From Actinomycetota bacterium (GTDB taxonomy: Bacteria; Actinomycetota; Actinomycetes; Streptosporangiales; Streptosporangiaceae): a stretch of 44,618 nucleotides of DNA. The position numbers were made by a program, and so were the translations under genes. The notes beneath the pieces are model-generated. The model had not been told where the DNA came from. It did not search any database and saw nothing but the letters and a program-made list of their open reading frames with translations. Each line of letters opens with the position of its first letter. Position 1 is the first letter of the stretch. Positions 14,340 through 23,182 of this stretch are shown here, piece by piece. The DNA lies in NCBI GenBank assembly GCA_003164955.1, contig PLRW01000141.1:1-44618 (forward strand), in the 5' to 3' direction.

Positions 14340-16664
14340 TTACAGGGTGCCGCTGCGCTGGAGGCCGAGGTAGGCGAGCCAGCCGGCCGGGATGGGGAGC
14401 CAGAAGGTGGCCACGCGGAAGACCAGCACGGCCGGGATCGCTTCGTGTGCGGGGATACCCATGCCGGTGAGCCCGGCCGCCAGAACGGCTTCCACTCCCC
14501 CGAGTCCGCCGGGCGTGGGAGCGGCCGAGCCGACGGCGTTACCGGCGAGGTAAACCACCGCGGCGGGCAGGATGGCCGGGTGGGCTCCGACCGCATACAG
14601 CGAGGCGAAGAAGGCCACCAGGTAGGCGGACGTGAGCAGCAGGTTCGCGCCCGCGCTGGCCACGAGGCGCAGCGGTTGGGACAGGGCGTCCAGGAACCGG
14701 GGCCAGATGTCGCGCAGGTGTGACCAGACGAGGCGGTTCAGCGTGGCGCGGGTCCAGGGGATCGAGACCAGGACGGCGGCCGCGGCGGCGATGACGGCCA
14801 GCGCGATGAGCACGTCGGCCCCCGGCACGATCTTGAAGCGGCTGAGGCCGGACCCGGTGAGCAGGCCGAACGCCACCAGCATCAGGACAGTCATGACCAC
14901 GTTCACCAGCTGCGAGAGCGTGACCGCCGCGGCGATCGAGCTCTCGTCCACGTCCTGCCGGTGCAGGTAGCGGGCGTTGACGGCCACATGGCCGACGGAC
15001 GGCGGCATGGCCACGCCCACGAACGCGGACGAGAGCTGGACGAGGAACCCGCGGACCGGCGACAGCCGTTTCGGCACGAACGCGGCCAGGTTGGCCGCGG
15101 CCGCGAAGTAGGTGACGGCCGACGCGGCGACCGCGACCGCGAACCAGCCCAGGTTCGTCTGGCGCAGCGTCCCGAGCAGATTCACCTTCGAGAGCTCGCC
15201 GATGAGCAGGTACGCGGCGATGGTGAGGGCAAACGCGCTGAGGACGGTCCGCCAGCGGAACCGTGTCAGCCGGGCGACCGGCGCGGCCGTATCCGGGCCC
15301 AGCATCTCGTGGCGGACCTGGGTCAGGCAGCCCTCGGCGCCGCGCATGGCCGACCACCCCCACGGCGCCAGGGCGATCGGCTGCATGACCGCGGCGACGG
15401 CCTGCTCATCCACCGGGCCGTATCCCGCGCGCAGCGCCCGGACGGCGTTCGCCGGCCCGGCGGCCCGGCCGAGGGTGGCCAGCAACTGCGCCAGGTCGAG
15501 CCGCCGGACCAGCACGCTCGCCGCGGGCACGGCCGCGTCCAGCGACGTGAAACCGGTGGCGGCCCCGTCCACCAGCAGGTTGCCGGGACGCAGGTCGCGG
15601 TGCGCGATGCCCGCGTCGTGCAGCCCGCGCAGCGAGGCGAACAGGGCCGTCGCGTCGTCGGCGCCAACCGTCCCGTCGAGAGGGTGACCCCGCGGCCTGG
15701 CCACCACGAGCACCAAGGTCTCGTTCGGCATCTCCTCCAGGAGCAGCACGGACGGGCTCAGCACGCTGGCCTTCTGCGCCAGCGTGCTGGCCAGCGCGAG
15801 CTGCTGGAGCTGGGCGCGCGAGCTGAGCGGGACGTGCCCCGCGACGACCGGGCGGAGCCGGACCAGGGACCACAGCCGCCGCGCGACCCCCGATCCGCGG
15901 GTGTCGCGGTCCGCGAGGTGCACGTCGACGATGGTGCCGTCGGCGAGGGAGCCTTCCATCCGGCCCTGGTCCTGGGGGTCGGGCCGGGCGAGGCCGGCCA
16001 GGTCGACGCCGTGGCCGCTCAGCCAGGCCATCAGTTCACCCGTCGCGGGGCGGACCGACGCCGCGCGCAGCAGCCAGCGCACCAGCCAGCCGGTCATCAG
16101 CCCGCCGAACAGCACGATCAGCACGGCGTAGGGCGTGAGCGTATCGATGGCCAGCCCGGTCAGCAGCAGCGCGGCCGCCGAGCCCATGCAGCGCCGCGAC
16201 CAGCGTGACCGCCGGGCCAGGTCGCTGCCGACCAGGAACGCCACGTACGCGGAGTCGACCACGAACATCGAGGGGTTCTTGCCGTGGATCACCGCGTGCG
16301 CGACCGCGCCGTTCTGGGCCTGCCAGACGATCCACACGATGATTGCGGCCGCGGCGGCGGTGAGCGCCGCGGCGCCCGCGTTGCGCGCGTCCCGCCATAC
16401 CCGGCGCACCAGGACGAAGAGGACCACGCCCGCGAACAGGAAGCCGCCGATGCCGGCGGCCACGGCGGCCAGCGACGACAGCCAGCGCGGGATGTGCTCC
16501 AGCCAGTGCGAGACGTCGTTGGAGAGCTCGGTACTGCCGAGTGGGAGGGCGACGACGGAGCCGATGATGACGAGCACGACCGTCAGCGAGAGCAGGCCGA
16601 AGAGCAGATCCGCCGGACGGCGGACGCGTTCGGTTGTCTGGGGTGCCTGCGGCGGGGACGTCAC
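14340..16664 (-). CDS. Large flippase-like membrane protein with embedded kinase-like domain
   Basis: The 774-residue protein has an N-terminal membrane region of about five helices (20-200). A soluble region (about 210-450) contains HRDLRPGNLL (355-364), the catalytic-loop pattern of protein-kinase-like folds. The C-terminal membrane domain (about 470-770) has the LPG_synthase_TM/UPF0104 signature, including PPSVGHVAVNARYL and SAAPTPGGLGGVEAVLAAGL. The last domain is shared with MprF-type flippases and glycan-polymer transporters. The kinase-like part has Asp-Leu-Arg in the loop, but no clear glycine-rich loop or DFG is visible, so it may bind rather than phosphorylate. The probable role is envelope lipid or polyprenol-glycan handling. 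Confidence 0.8.
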   Translation of the reverse strand: MTSPPQAPQTTERVRRPADLLFGLLSLTVVLVIIGSVVALPLGSTELSNDVSHWLEHIPRWLSSLAAVAAGIGGFLFAGVVLFVLVRRVWRDARNAGAAALTAAAAAIIVWIVWQAQNGAVAHAVIHGKNPSMFVVDSAYVAFLVGSDLARRSRWSRRCMGSAAALLLTGLAIDTLTPYAVLIVLFGGLMTGWLVRWLLRAASVRPATGELMAWLSGHGVDLAGLARPDPQDQGRMEGSLADGTIVDVHLADRDTRGSGVARRLWSLVRLRPVVAGHVPLSSRAQLQQLALASTLAQKASVLSPSVLLLEEMPNETLVLVVARPRGHPLDGTVGADDATALFASLRGLHDAGIAHRDLRPGNLLVDGAATGFTSLDAAVPAASVLVRRLDLAQLLATLGRAAGPANAVRALRAGYGPVDEQAVAAVMQPIALAPWGWSAMRGAEGCLTQVRHEMLGPDTAAPVARLTRFRWRTVLSAFALTIAAYLLIGELSKVNLLGTLRQTNLGWFAVAVAASAVTYFAAAANLAAFVPKRLSPVRGFLVQLSSAFVGVAMPPSVGHVAVNARYLHRQDVDESSIAAAVTLSQLVNVVMTVLMLVAFGLLTGSGLSRFKIVPGADVLIALAVIAAAAAVLVSIPWTRATLNRLVWSHLRDIWPRFLDALSQPLRLVASAGANLLLTSAYLVAFFASLYAVGAHPAILPAAVVYLAGNAVGSAAPTPGGLGGVEAVLAAGLTGMGIPAHEAIPAVLVFRVATFWLPIPAGWLAYLGLQRSGTL

Positions 16665-16794
16665 GTCGCGCGCTCGATCATGCCTGACGGCATTTCGCCC
16701 TGCCAGTTCGGCCCCTCCCCTCCGGCGTTTCCTCTGCCGGGGAGCTACCCCGCACTACACACAGCACTCTTCTATTGCTCTTTACTCCTTTCCG

Positions 16795-16962
16795 CTATTT
16801 CTTTCCAGGAACGACCATCCCGGTCTCGTCGGCGAGGATGACAGCTGGCACACGGTCGCGCAGGCCGAGCTTGGCCAGCAGGTTGCGGACGTAGGTTTTG
16901 ACGGTCGCCTCGCTGACGAACAGGGCCCTGCGCCGCGAGTTCGCGCACGTCCGGATGATCGC
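16795..16962 (-). pseudogene. LuxR-type response-regulator HTH remnant with a frameshift
   Basis: Read on the minus strand, LFVSEATVKTYVRNLLAKLG followed by LRDRVPAVILADETGMV and a stop is the recognition half of a LuxR/NarL HTH. The preceding DVRELAAQG, which should join it, is in another frame because of one extra C before CTGTTC. Nothing of the receiver domain is present. The 130 bases between this and the flippase gene are AT-richer and contain no gene. Confidence 0.72.
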
Positions 16963-17015
16963 CTCGTTCTGGAACGGGCCCGGCGGGTCGCCTCCCGGGA
17001 GTCCCGTCAGCGCGG

Positions 17016-17438
17016 TTACCAGATACGGGCGCGGGTGGAGGTCACGCGGATTACGTGCGGGTAGTCGTCGGAGAAGCCCTGCGGCGTCCAGCCGTGGGAG
17101 TCGATGAATTCCCGGTACTTCCCGACATAATCCGGCACGGCGTCGGCGCGGGGACCGTCCGGGTCGATCCGGGCGTCGCCCTCGAAGATGACGTTGGCGC
17201 CGCCCCGCGCGTTGCCCTCCAGGTGCAGGGACACGTGCGGGTTGGACTCGATGCTCTGGTTCTTCGGGCCGCTCTTGGCCCCGTAGATCAGGAACTCCCC
17301 GTCCTGCCAGAGGAACCAGACCGGGGTGGACTGCGGCTGCCCGGACGGGGTCACGGTGGTCAGCCAGATAATCGCCTCGGACTGCAGGCGCCTCGCGGCT
17401 GCGGCGTGAGCGGGCTTTCCCTCATCCAGGATCGTCAT
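17016..17438 (-). CDS. PPOX-class F420-dependent oxidoreductase (TIGR03667-like)
   Basis: This 140-residue split-barrel flavin/F420 protein shows AIIWLTTVTPSGQPQSTPVW, GEFLIYGAKSGPKNQSIESN, VSLHLEGNARGGANVIFEGD and a terminal HVIRVTSTRARIW. These match the mycobacterial-type TIGR03667 group of F420-binding reductases. Substrates of these enzymes are often quinones or xenobiotics and are not predictable here. It has its own promoter region. The 141 bases between it and the GH2 gene contain an imperfect duplication of cgcccggccggaggctc. Confidence 0.88.
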   Translation of the reverse strand: MTILDEGKPAHAAAARRLQSEAIIWLTTVTPSGQPQSTPVWFLWQDGEFLIYGAKSGPKNQSIESNPHVSLHLEGNARGGANVIFEGDARIDPDGPRADAVPDYVGKYREFIDSHGWTPQGFSDDYPHVIRVTSTRARIW

Positions 17439-17579
17439 GGTTCAGTCCTACCAGCCAGGCCCGGCGCTGCCGCCACCAGGCCGTGCTCGCCGGGGTTCCG
17501 CCCGGCCGGAGGCTCGACAGCGTTCCGCTCGCCCGGCCGGAGGCTCCCCCCGCCCGGCTAAGCCTGCTTCCCCGCGGGG

Positions 17580-20500
17580 TCAGCTGTCGTTGCCGCTCAG
17601 CGGTACTCCCTGCGCCGACAGCGGGCCGGCGCCGAGCGCGAAGACGTGGATCCCGGCGATCCGGCCCCCGGCCGCCGGGATGGTGCCGCCGGCCGGCAGC
17701 GTCACCGCCCGGACCGTCTTGCCCGCCGTGATGGCGGCTGACGTGCAGAACACGTAAACCGTCTGGTTCCGTTTCCCGCCCGTACCGCCGGCGGTGGCGG
17801 GGTTGGAGTCGTTGATGTACGGCAGCGTCGCGATGATGTCGTTACCGGTGCCCGGCTTGTCGAAGTAGTTGTCCAGGGTGATGGTGAAGCTGCTCGTGCT
17901 GCCATCGGTGTAGTACACGGTCCCGGTACCGCTCTCATCACCGGGGCTGCCGGCGCCGAGGAAGCCGAGCGTGGTGCCGGACCCGGACAGCAGGATCGTC
18001 TGCCCCTGGGCCACCACGTTGTCCGGCTGGCCGGGCGGAACGTCCGGCCAGGTGAACGTGATCCCGTCGTGCGTGACCGCTGCCCCCGGCCCGAGGCCCG
18101 CGGCGGTGAGCGCCTGCGCGGAGTAGCTGTTGCCGGCGCCGTCGAAGTCCGCGGCCGTGAAGTCGGAGTCGTCGCTGATCCCGGTGTTGTTGAACGCGCC
18201 GGCCAGGGTGGCGTAGGCGCGCAGCACGCTCACGCTGGAATACGTGACACCGCGCTGTTGGCCGGCGGTGTAGACAGCCTGCACCGTGATCGGGGCCTGG
18301 CCGGGGTTGGCGCTGGCGGGGACCGTGACCTGCCAGCTCGCCCGGGCGGTCTGCCCGCTGCGCACGCCGGTCACGACGGGCGGCGTGACCGGGCTGGCCG
18401 TCCAGCCATCGGGGAGGGCAACGGAGAACGCGACGCGGTCCAGAGCCAGCAGGCCGTTGTTGGCCAGCGTGGCGGTCACCGTCGTGGTGCTGTCCGGCGC
18501 GACGAGCGCGGGCGCGGCCACGACGGTCAGCGATCCGTAGGGGACGGGCGCGCCGGCGATGCGCACCTCGCGGACCTTGATCCGCGCGACGGCGCTACCG
18601 AGCGCGGGGTGGCTGGCCCTGACCGTTACCGTGCCCGGCGAGCCGGGCAGCGAACGGATCCAGACCGCGGCCGCGCCGCCCGTGGCCGTGAAGTCGACGG
18701 GGTTGTCGCCGACGAGTACCCCGGGCCCGTCGACGGTCAGGGTGACCGGCCCGGTCACGTACGGGCGGGGCGCGCCGAACTTGTCCACCGCCCGGAACGC
18801 CAGCCTCGTCGCGTCCGCGCCGTCCCCGTCGATCCCGGCGTCGTCGGCCGCCAGCGACAGCCGGTCGCCGGACGGGTCGCCGGCCAGGGACCGGGACGCG
18901 ACCCTGACGCCGCCCAGGTAGCCGTCGATGCGCAGTTCCGGCCGGGCCGAGCCGTCCACCGCGCTGAAATCCACGAACGACGGTGGGTACTCCAGGTGCC
19001 CGTAGCCGGCGGTGTCCGGCGTGACGGTCGCGAACAGCTGCCCGCCGACGTACACCCGGAGCTGGTCGAGGTTGGAGCAGATCATCGCGGGACCCAGGCT
19101 GGTCACCGGCGACGTGGGGCCGAAGTCCCAGTAGAAGGCGGGCGCGATGACCGGCCTGAGCTTCGGGTCGGCTTGCGCCTGGTAGATGGCGGCGCCGGGC
19201 TTGGGGATCCGGAACAGGTCGTGCACTCCGACGTACTTGACCCCCTGGTACTCGTTGCCGCTGCCGGACGGGTAGTCGAACCCGGCCCAGGCGAGCAGGC
19301 CGCAGTAACGGTCGTCGGACGCCGCGATGTTGTGCACTCTTCCGTGCGCCGTTGCCTCGCCCTGCTGGACGGCCTGGGTGTCGGTGCGCCGGTAGTAGAT
19401 GGCCGGCCCGGACAAGGTGCCGATGGCCTCGCAGATCAGGTACGGCTTGGCGGCCGCGTCGACCGGAGGATCCAAGATCGGTTCCCGCACCCCGCCGGGG
19501 CCGGTCACGCTGCTGTAGTCGTGGTTGCTGTAGACGTCGAACACGAAGCTGGCGGCGGTCGTCGAGCCGTCGCCCCCGGTCGGCCTTGAGTCGTCGAGGG
19601 AATGCGCGAGCTCGTTGCTCGCGGTGTACTCCGCGACGTGCTCGCCCGCCTCGTTCGGCATCGCGCCCCACACGATGACCGACGGGCGGCTCCGGTCCCG
19701 GACGATCATGTCGTGCAGGTCCTCCTGCGCCGCCGCCTGCCATGCGGCGTCGCCGAAGTAGCCCCAGCCCGGGATCTCCTCCCACACCATCAGCCCCAGC
19801 TCGTCGCAGGCGTCGTAGAAGTCCTCCGACTGCGGATAGTGCGAGCAGCGCACCATGTTGCAGTTGAGCTCGTTGCGGAGTATCTCGGCGTCTTTCGCCT
19901 GGATGCGGGCGGGCATCGCGCCGCCGGCGTAGGGGAAGAACTGGTGCCGGTTGAGTCCGAACAGCTTGACCCGGTTGCCGTTGAGGTAGAACCCGTCGGG
20001 CTGGAAGACCGCCTCGCGGAACCCGGTCCTGACCTGATAGTCGTGCAGCGGGCTGCCGTCCGCCACCAGCGTGGCGACCACGGTGTACAGGCGGGGATTG
20101 TCCGTATCCCAGAGCGTGACGTCCGGCAGGCCGGTGAGCGTGGCGGTCACGGTCACCTGGCCGGCCTGTCTGATCGTGACCGGTACCGTCGCGGAGGCCA
20201 GGGTCCGGGTGCCGTCCGCCAGGTCCACGGTCAGCCCGACGCTGCCCGCCGGGACGACGGCGGCGTCGACCGTGGCCTGCACGACGACCTGCCGCGCGCT
20301 GGCGTCCAGCACGTTCACCGGCTTGGCGAACACGTCGGCGAGGAAGATCTGCGGTACGGCCCGCAGGCTGACGTCGCGGTAGATCCCGCCGGGCTGCCAG
20401 AAGTCGACCGACGTGCTGATGTAGGGGGCTGGCCGGTCCGGCGGCACGTCGAGGTTGAAGGTGGAGTCCAGCGTCACGGCGAGCACGTTGCCCGCCGGCT

Positions 20501-21089
20501 GCAGGTGGCCGGTGATCTCGGCGCTGAACGGCAGGTAACCGCCGAGGTGGTCCGCCACCTGCGTGCCGTTCAGGGTGACCGTCGAGTGGGTCAGGGCCGC
20601 CGAGAAGTCGAGGAACACCCGCAGGCCGCTCACGTCGGCTGGCGCGCCGAAGTGCTTGCGGTAGACCCACACCTGCTCCCAGGTGGACGGGTCCCAGTTC
20701 TGCCAGGACAGCGGGGCCACCGTGTGCGGCAGCGTCACCGTCGCCAGTTCGCTGTCGTCGAACCCCGGCTGGTCGCTGCCGGCCGCCGCCGGGCCGAACA
20801 GCCAGCCGGTGCCGAACGGGACGATCCTCGCGGCTGGCCCCCTGGCGCTGGCCGCCTGCGCGGTTCCCGGTTCCGCCGCCCGCTCGGCCGCGCCGGCCGC
20901 CGGCCCGCGGGCACTGAGCAGCGGCCAGGCGGCCATCCCGGCTGTTCCGCTGGCCGCCGTGCGGAGGAACACGCGCCGTGACACGGGCTGCGAGCGGCTC
21001 CCGGACGCGCACTGGGGGTCTCCCGACGTGCACTGGGGGTCTCCCGGCGCGCGCCGGCGGTTGCCGACGGGCAGCTGAGAGTCGCGCAT
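17580..21089 (-). CDS. Tat-exported glycoside hydrolase family 2 enzyme
   Basis: This 1169-residue enzyme starts from ATG 21089, with GGAGG about ten bases away (an ATG at 21098 overlaps the site too closely). A twin-arginine signal SRRVFLRTAA (Arg38-39) precedes an Ala-rich export region. The GH2 jelly roll, Ig-like and TIM-barrel domains follow, with LNGNRVKLFGLNRHQFFP, NCNMVRCSHYPQ, VIVWGAMPNEAGE (acid/base Glu480) and YLICEAIG (nucleophile Glu554). Later segments include a Big-type Ig domain, a NEW3-like domain (GWTASPVTPPVVTGV) and a C-terminal beta domain (SDDSDFTAADFDGAGNSYSA). The activity is probably beta-galactosidase, glucuronidase or mannosidase on plant or microbial glycans outside the cell. 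Confidence 0.92.
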   Translation of the reverse strand: MRDSQLPVGNRRRAPGDPQCTSGDPQCASGSRSQPVSRRVFLRTAASGTAGMAAWPLLSARGPAAGAAERAAEPGTAQAASARGPAARIVPFGTGWLFGPAAAGSDQPGFDDSELATVTLPHTVAPLSWQNWDPSTWEQVWVYRKHFGAPADVSGLRVFLDFSAALTHSTVTLNGTQVADHLGGYLPFSAEITGHLQPAGNVLAVTLDSTFNLDVPPDRPAPYISTSVDFWQPGGIYRDVSLRAVPQIFLADVFAKPVNVLDASARQVVVQATVDAAVVPAGSVGLTVDLADGTRTLASATVPVTIRQAGQVTVTATLTGLPDVTLWDTDNPRLYTVVATLVADGSPLHDYQVRTGFREAVFQPDGFYLNGNRVKLFGLNRHQFFPYAGGAMPARIQAKDAEILRNELNCNMVRCSHYPQSEDFYDACDELGLMVWEEIPGWGYFGDAAWQAAAQEDLHDMIVRDRSRPSVIVWGAMPNEAGEHVAEYTASNELAHSLDDSRPTGGDGSTTAASFVFDVYSNHDYSSVTGPGGVREPILDPPVDAAAKPYLICEAIGTLSGPAIYYRRTDTQAVQQGEATAHGRVHNIAASDDRYCGLLAWAGFDYPSGSGNEYQGVKYVGVHDLFRIPKPGAAIYQAQADPKLRPVIAPAFYWDFGPTSPVTSLGPAMICSNLDQLRVYVGGQLFATVTPDTAGYGHLEYPPSFVDFSAVDGSARPELRIDGYLGGVRVASRSLAGDPSGDRLSLAADDAGIDGDGADATRLAFRAVDKFGAPRPYVTGPVTLTVDGPGVLVGDNPVDFTATGGAAAVWIRSLPGSPGTVTVRASHPALGSAVARIKVREVRIAGAPVPYGSLTVVAAPALVAPDSTTTVTATLANNGLLALDRVAFSVALPDGWTASPVTPPVVTGVRSGQTARASWQVTVPASANPGQAPITVQAVYTAGQQRGVTYSSVSVLRAYATLAGAFNNTGISDDSDFTAADFDGAGNSYSAQALTAAGLGPGAAVTHDGITFTWPDVPPGQPDNVVAQGQTILLSGSGTTLGFLGAGSPGDESGTGTVYYTDGSTSSFTITLDNYFDKPGTGNDIIATLPYINDSNPATAGGTGGKRNQTVYVFCTSAAITAGKTVRAVTLPAGGTIPAAGGRIAGIHVFALGAGPLSAQGVPLSGNDS
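21007..21048. repeat. 21-bp tandem duplication in the GH2 signal region
   Basis: Units gcgcactgggggtctcccg at 21007-21027 and gtgcactgggggtctcccg at 21028-21048 are in frame and give two copies of SGDPQC(T/A) ahead of the twin-arginine motif. Confidence 0.85.
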
Positions 21090-21366
21090 CGGAGTCATCC
21101 CTCCGCCGGTGAAACGTTCGGCCCCGCAAAGATCTTCATCACTTTCCCCCTATTATCCATATTTCTGACCAAAAAACTCGTAATTAGCACCACTCTCGCC
21201 CGGCAGGTCCCCCGAAGATCACATCACAAGCGCACATGAACCCAGGCGCCCCACTGCCTCGCGCCCGGTGCCGGGCCCTTCACCCAGCAGGAAGCCCCGT
21301 CGGCACCTGGCGGCTGATAGCGGGTTTCGACGGTCTCGCGGCCGGCTTCGACGGTCTCGCGGCGCC

Positions 21367-21783
21367 CTAACGGGCGCGCATCCGGTTGTTGCGCGCGTTG
21401 TGCTCGACCTCGGCCAGGCCGAGGGCCTCCAGGACCGGGGGAACGTAGTTGCCGAACCGGCCCCGCAGGCCCTTCTTCAGCCCGTACCAGCCGCCGACCG
21501 GGTTGGCCGGGGACCGGCCCCACGCCTCGACGGTGCCGTCGGCGGCCGGCTTCTGCTCGTCCGCGTTGCCCAGCGGCATCCAGTCGCCGCGCTCCTTCAG
21601 CATCGTGTGCAGGTCGTCGATGCAGCGCAACTGGTAGCGCAGTTGCGTGCTGCCGACCTGGACCACCAGGGCGGCCGGATCGGCGTCCTGGTCGCGCCAG
21701 GCCTCGAAGTCGGACTTGCCGGGTGGCGTGCTCAGGATCCATGGGTCGGCGGCGGTTCCGGATCCGGCGACGTTGCTGGTCAT
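21367..21783 (-). CDS. DUF6855-family protein
   Basis: This 138-residue soluble protein starts at ATG 21783 after GAGGGGG. It contains GTAADPWILSTPPG, LRYQLRCIDDLHTMLKERGD, GTVEAWGRSPANPVGGWYGL and KGLRGRFGNYVPPVLEALGL, a set I recognise from DUF6855 proteins in actinobacteria. Function is unknown. It is divergently transcribed from a WYL-type regulator across a 31-bp palindrome, which suggests that regulator controls it. The roughly 280 bases to its left toward the GH2 gene are AT-richer and look like GH2 promoter sequence. Confidence 0.8.
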   Translation of the reverse strand: MTSNVAGSGTAADPWILSTPPGKSDFEAWRDQDADPAALVVQVGSTQLRYQLRCIDDLHTMLKERGDWMPLGNADEQKPAADGTVEAWGRSPANPVGGWYGLKKGLRGRFGNYVPPVLEALGLAEVEHNARNNRMRAR

Positions 21784-21823
21784 CGTGTTCCCCCTCGGTT
21801 GCGGTCGCTGGAAAGTATGACAG

Positions 21824-21854
21824 CGAATACATGACATCTTGTGTCATGTATTCG
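21824..21854. promoter_or_regulatory. 31-bp inverted repeat in a divergent promoter
   Basis: The arms cgaatacatgaca (21824-21836) and tgtcatgtattcg (21842-21854) are perfectly complementary around a five-base centre. The site lies between the DUF6855 gene and the regulator gene, about 40 bases from one start and 16 from the other. This is the expected place for an operator of the adjacent DeoR/WYL-type HTH protein. Confidence 0.8.
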
Positions 21855-21869
21855 GATTATCGTTGTGCC

Positions 21870-22454
21870 ATGCGCGCCAGCCGCCTGGTCAGCCTGCTGG
21901 GCCTGCTCCAGGCCCGGGGGCGGATGAGTACCCGCCAGCTCGCGGCCGAGCTCGAGGTCTGCGAGCGCACCGTGCTGCGTGACATCGAGGCGCTCAGCAG
22001 CGCCGGGATCCCGGTCTACGCCACCCGGGGGCGGCGCGGCGGGTTCGAGCTGATGGACGGGTTCACCAGCGAGCTGGCCGGCGGCCGCCGGGGCGACGCC
22101 CCAACGGGCACGCCTCCAGGCGGGGGCGGCGTTCAGCGGGGGCGCCGGGGTGAGGCCCCGCCGGGTACGCTCCGGGCCACGGATGGCGTTCAGCGGGCGC
22201 TGATCCGGCTGTCACCGCGCGGGCGGCGGCTCGCGGCGCTGCTCGGGCGCCCCGCAGGCCTGCACATCCGCCGCCACGCGGCACCTGTCCGCGGCCAGAG
22301 TGACTGGATCGAAGCCTGGGTCCGGATCGACTCACCGGGCACCGCCGTCCTGGACCTGCTGGCCCTGGGCGCGGAGGTCGAGGTCGTCCGCCCGCCGGAA
22401 CTGCGGGCGGAACTGGCCCAGGTGGCCCGCCTGATCGCGGCCCGGCACGGCTAA
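21870..22454 (+). CDS. WYL-type HTH regulator with its WYL core replaced by a repeat-rich linker
   Basis: From ATG 21870 the protein has 194 residues. An HTH_11-type domain occupies 1-55 (MRASRLVSLLGLLQARG, CERTVLRDIEALSSAG), followed by GRRGGFELMDGF. The C-terminus (about 145-190: WVRIDSPGTAVLDLLALGAE) is a WCX extension. The ligand-binding WYL domain that should lie between them is missing. In its place is a Gly/Arg/Pro-rich stretch with two diverged copies of GRRG(D/E)AP. Intact homologues are about 320 residues. It may still bind DNA but have lost ligand control. ATG 21846 also opens this frame but lies inside the palindrome. The 3' end is duplicated in tandem. Confidence 0.72.
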   Translation: MRASRLVSLLGLLQARGRMSTRQLAAELEVCERTVLRDIEALSSAGIPVYATRGRRGGFELMDGFTSELAGGRRGDAPTGTPPGGGGVQRGRRGEAPPGTLRATDGVQRALIRLSPRGRRLAALLGRPAGLHIRRHAAPVRGQSDWIEAWVRIDSPGTAVLDLLALGAEVEVVRPPELRAELAQVARLIAARHG

Positions 22455-22473
22455 ATCGCGGCCGGCACGGCTA
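22434..22473. repeat. 20-bp tandem duplication across the regulator stop codon
   Basis: The copies at 22434-22453 and 22455-22473 are 20 and 19 bp long (one base deleted). The first includes the last codons and part of the TAA stop. The second ends in cta, which is the TAG stop of the convergent gene on the other strand. Confidence 0.85.
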
Positions 22474-22962
22474 ATCCGCCTGCCACTGCCCTTCGAGGCG
22501 GTACTCGACCGTGATGGCGCCCCAGTTCTTCCGGCCGAAGTCGTCCAGCGGCGCGCGCTCGTTGTCCCCGGCCGGGTCGTACAGCCGGCCGATGGCCAGG
22601 CCGGACCCGCCCTGGCCGACCAGGCGGAAGAACTTGCCCGCGGTCAGGGCCTCGTAGACGTCCGCCGGTTCCGCCTGCTCGGGGCCGGACTTGCCGACCG
22701 CGGACGGCTCCGCGCCGTCGTACCCGGCGATCAGGTCCTCGGTGATGACCCAGCAGTACGGCGTGGTGAGTGAGGAGAACTCCGACACCAGCGCGTCCGG
22801 CACGGTGCCGGTTTCCAGGTCGGGGTCACCGGGCTCGCCGGGAGGGGGATCCAGGCGGCTGTTGCCGGGAGCGGTCCCGACGCCACCGGGATCCTCGCTC
22901 TCCGGGCTCTCGAGCTGACGGTCCACAGGGTCCCCCGTCCCGTCCGGTTGTAGGAGTCTCAT
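22471..22962 (-). CDS. Acidic protein of unknown function (163 aa)
   Basis: I do not recognise the family. Residues 1-55 are Pro/Gly/Asp/Glu-rich and probably disordered. The rest looks folded (CWVITEDLIAGYDG, YEALTAGKFFRLVGQGGSGL, FGRKNWGAITVEYRLEGQWQ), perhaps a small beta-rich domain. There is no signal peptide or membrane segment. Codon use and GC skew fit a real gene. It is convergent with the WYL-type regulator and preceded by a 25-bp tandem duplication in its leader. Confidence 0.68.
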   Translation of the reverse strand: MRLLQPDGTGDPVDRQLESPESEDPGGVGTAPGNSRLDPPPGEPGDPDLETGTVPDALVSEFSSLTTPYCWVITEDLIAGYDGAEPSAVGKSGPEQAEPADVYEALTAGKFFRLVGQGGSGLAIGRLYDPAGDNERAPLDDFGRKNWGAITVEYRLEGQWQAD

Positions 22963-22991
22963 CCGTACCAGGAGCTTCCCCGGCTGGCCGC

Positions 22992-23041
22992 TAGTATTCC
23001 GGGCGGGCCGCGATCGTAGTATTCCGGGCGTGCCGCGATCG
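22992..23041. repeat. 25-bp tandem duplication in an upstream leader
   Basis: Copies at 22992-23016 and 23017-23041 (tagtattccgggcg followed by g or t, then gccgcgatcg) differ at one base. They lie upstream of the 163-residue gene. Confidence 0.9.
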
Positions 23042-23051
23042 GCAACTTATA

Positions 23052-23134
23052 CGACGGCGCCATTGGCTTGCCAGGACCCGATGTACGCGTTGGGCACCAT
23101 TTCGTGCATCCCAGTGCACGTAATGGCGCCATCG
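23052..23134. repeat. Long-loop inverted repeat
   Basis: The arms cgacggcgccatt (23052-23064) and aatggcgccatcg (23122-23134) match at 12 of 13 positions around a 57-base centre. The minus strand also reads GAITCTGMHEMVPNAYIGSW then QANGAVV and a stop, which could be a gene tail, but no family is recognised. It lies between the 163-residue gene and the carboxylesterase stop. Confidence 0.5.
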
Positions 23135-23182
23135 CGGTTAAAGGAGCTGGAACACCGTTCCAGAGAGCGCGTTCGGAGGCGG

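Noticed and set aside
18069..21129. Long open frames on both strands (506 and 844 codons) overlapping the GH2 gene
   Set aside because: Low-complexity Arg/Gly/Asp translations with no motifs; the GH2 frame carries the catalytic motifs.
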